A stretch of 5,706 bases of DNA from an uncultured Rikenellaceae bacterium (lineage in GTDB: Bacteria > Bacteroidota > Bacteroidia > Bacteroidales > UBA932), in NCBI GenBank assembly GCA_937906485.1, contig CALCYB010000101.1, positions 1 through 5,706 on the forward strand, read 5' to 3'. This document shows, piece by piece, positions 5,423-5,706 of the stretch. Each line of letters starts with the position of its first letter. Position 1 is the first letter of the stretch. Under the pieces are notes generated by a model. That model did not search any database. It saw nothing but the letters and a program-made list of their open reading frames with translations, and had not been told where the DNA came from. The translations under genes and the position numbers were made by a program.

Positions 5423-5706
5423 ATGAAACCTGTCGTATCGATTATTATGGGGAGCACATCAGACCTCCCGATTATGAAAAAGGCTGCCGAATTTCTCAAT
5501 TCGATGGAGATTCCTTTTGAAATAAATGCGTTGTCCGCGCACCGTGTGCCGGAACAAGTGGTTGAATTTGCTAAAGGGGCGTATGATCGCGGTATCCGTG
5601 TGATCATTGCTGCTGCCGGAGGTGCTGCACATCTTCCGGGCGTCATTGCTGCCTTGACTCCGCTGCCGGTCATCGGTGTACCTATCAAATCCTCCAATTC
5701 CATTGA
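5423..5706 (+). CDS. purE: PurE, 5-(carboxyamino)imidazole ribonucleotide mutase, 5' part
   Basis: De novo purine synthesis enzyme forming CAIR, either from N5-CAIR (class I) or by direct carboxylation of AIR (class II); the class is not decided here. The window holds the first 94 codons of an expected ~165, and the end of the sequence truncates it. Visible motifs: the phosphate-binding loop MGSTSD (9-14), SAHR (38-41), and AGGAAHLPG (65-73) with His70, followed by LTPLPVIGVPIKSS. MGSTSD differs from the common MGSDSD by Thr for Asp at residue 12. The ATG at 5423 follows an A-rich stretch (5411-5417) with no SD box and lies just downstream of a good promoter match. It is divergent from hpt. 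Confidence 0.96.
   Translation, partial: MKPVVSIIMGSTSDLPIMKKAAEFLNSMEIPFEINALSAHRVPEQVVEFAKGAYDRGIRVIIAAAGGAAHLPGVIAALTPLPVIGVPIKSSNSI

Overview
The window looks like chromosomal housekeeping DNA from a member of the Bacteroidota, probably order Bacteroidales. This rests on protein style (ObgE with a SKSD G4 motif, a short HPF downstream of a Xer recombinase, a short-LID adenylate kinase next to hpt) and on TAnnTTTG-type -7 promoter elements. There is no mobile element, CRISPR array, rRNA or tRNA, and codon use is even throughout, so I see no sign of recent transfer.

Layout. (i) 1-1515, plus strand: the 3' end of an unrecognised gene, then a Xer-type tyrosine recombinase (TTG start) and a short ribosome hibernation factor. 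The three reading frames overlap end to end and close with a strong intrinsic terminator, a perfect 26-bp palindrome followed by a T run. (ii) 1516-4218, plus strand: a short promoter region, then obgE, a PAP2-family membrane phosphatase and a lipoate-protein ligase. The three genes are separated by only 3 nt each and are almost certainly one operon. (iii) 4207-5354, minus strand: hpt followed by adk, a purine salvage/nucleotide pair converging on lplA with a 12-bp tail-to-tail overlap. (iv) 5355-5422: a 68-bp divergent promoter region. (v) 5423-5706, plus strand: the first 94 codons of purE, cut by the window end.

How the genes relate. The right half deals with purines: PurE acts in de novo IMP synthesis, Hpt makes IMP/GMP by salvage from PRPP, and Adk balances AMP, ADP and ATP. 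Back-to-back, interleaved predicted promoters for purE and hpt are the most interesting regulatory feature. The left half mixes chromosome dimer resolution, ribosome hibernation and ribosome-assembly GTPase functions, with an envelope lipid phosphatase and lipoate scavenging carried in the obgE operon.

I do not see a previously undescribed defence or mobile system. The best leads are the interleaved hpt/purE promoters, the ambiguous or possibly frameshifted reading frame at the left edge, two SD-like GGAGG boxes at overlapping gene junctions, the lplA/adk 3' overlap without a terminator, and the uncharacterised PAP2 enzyme between obgE and lplA.
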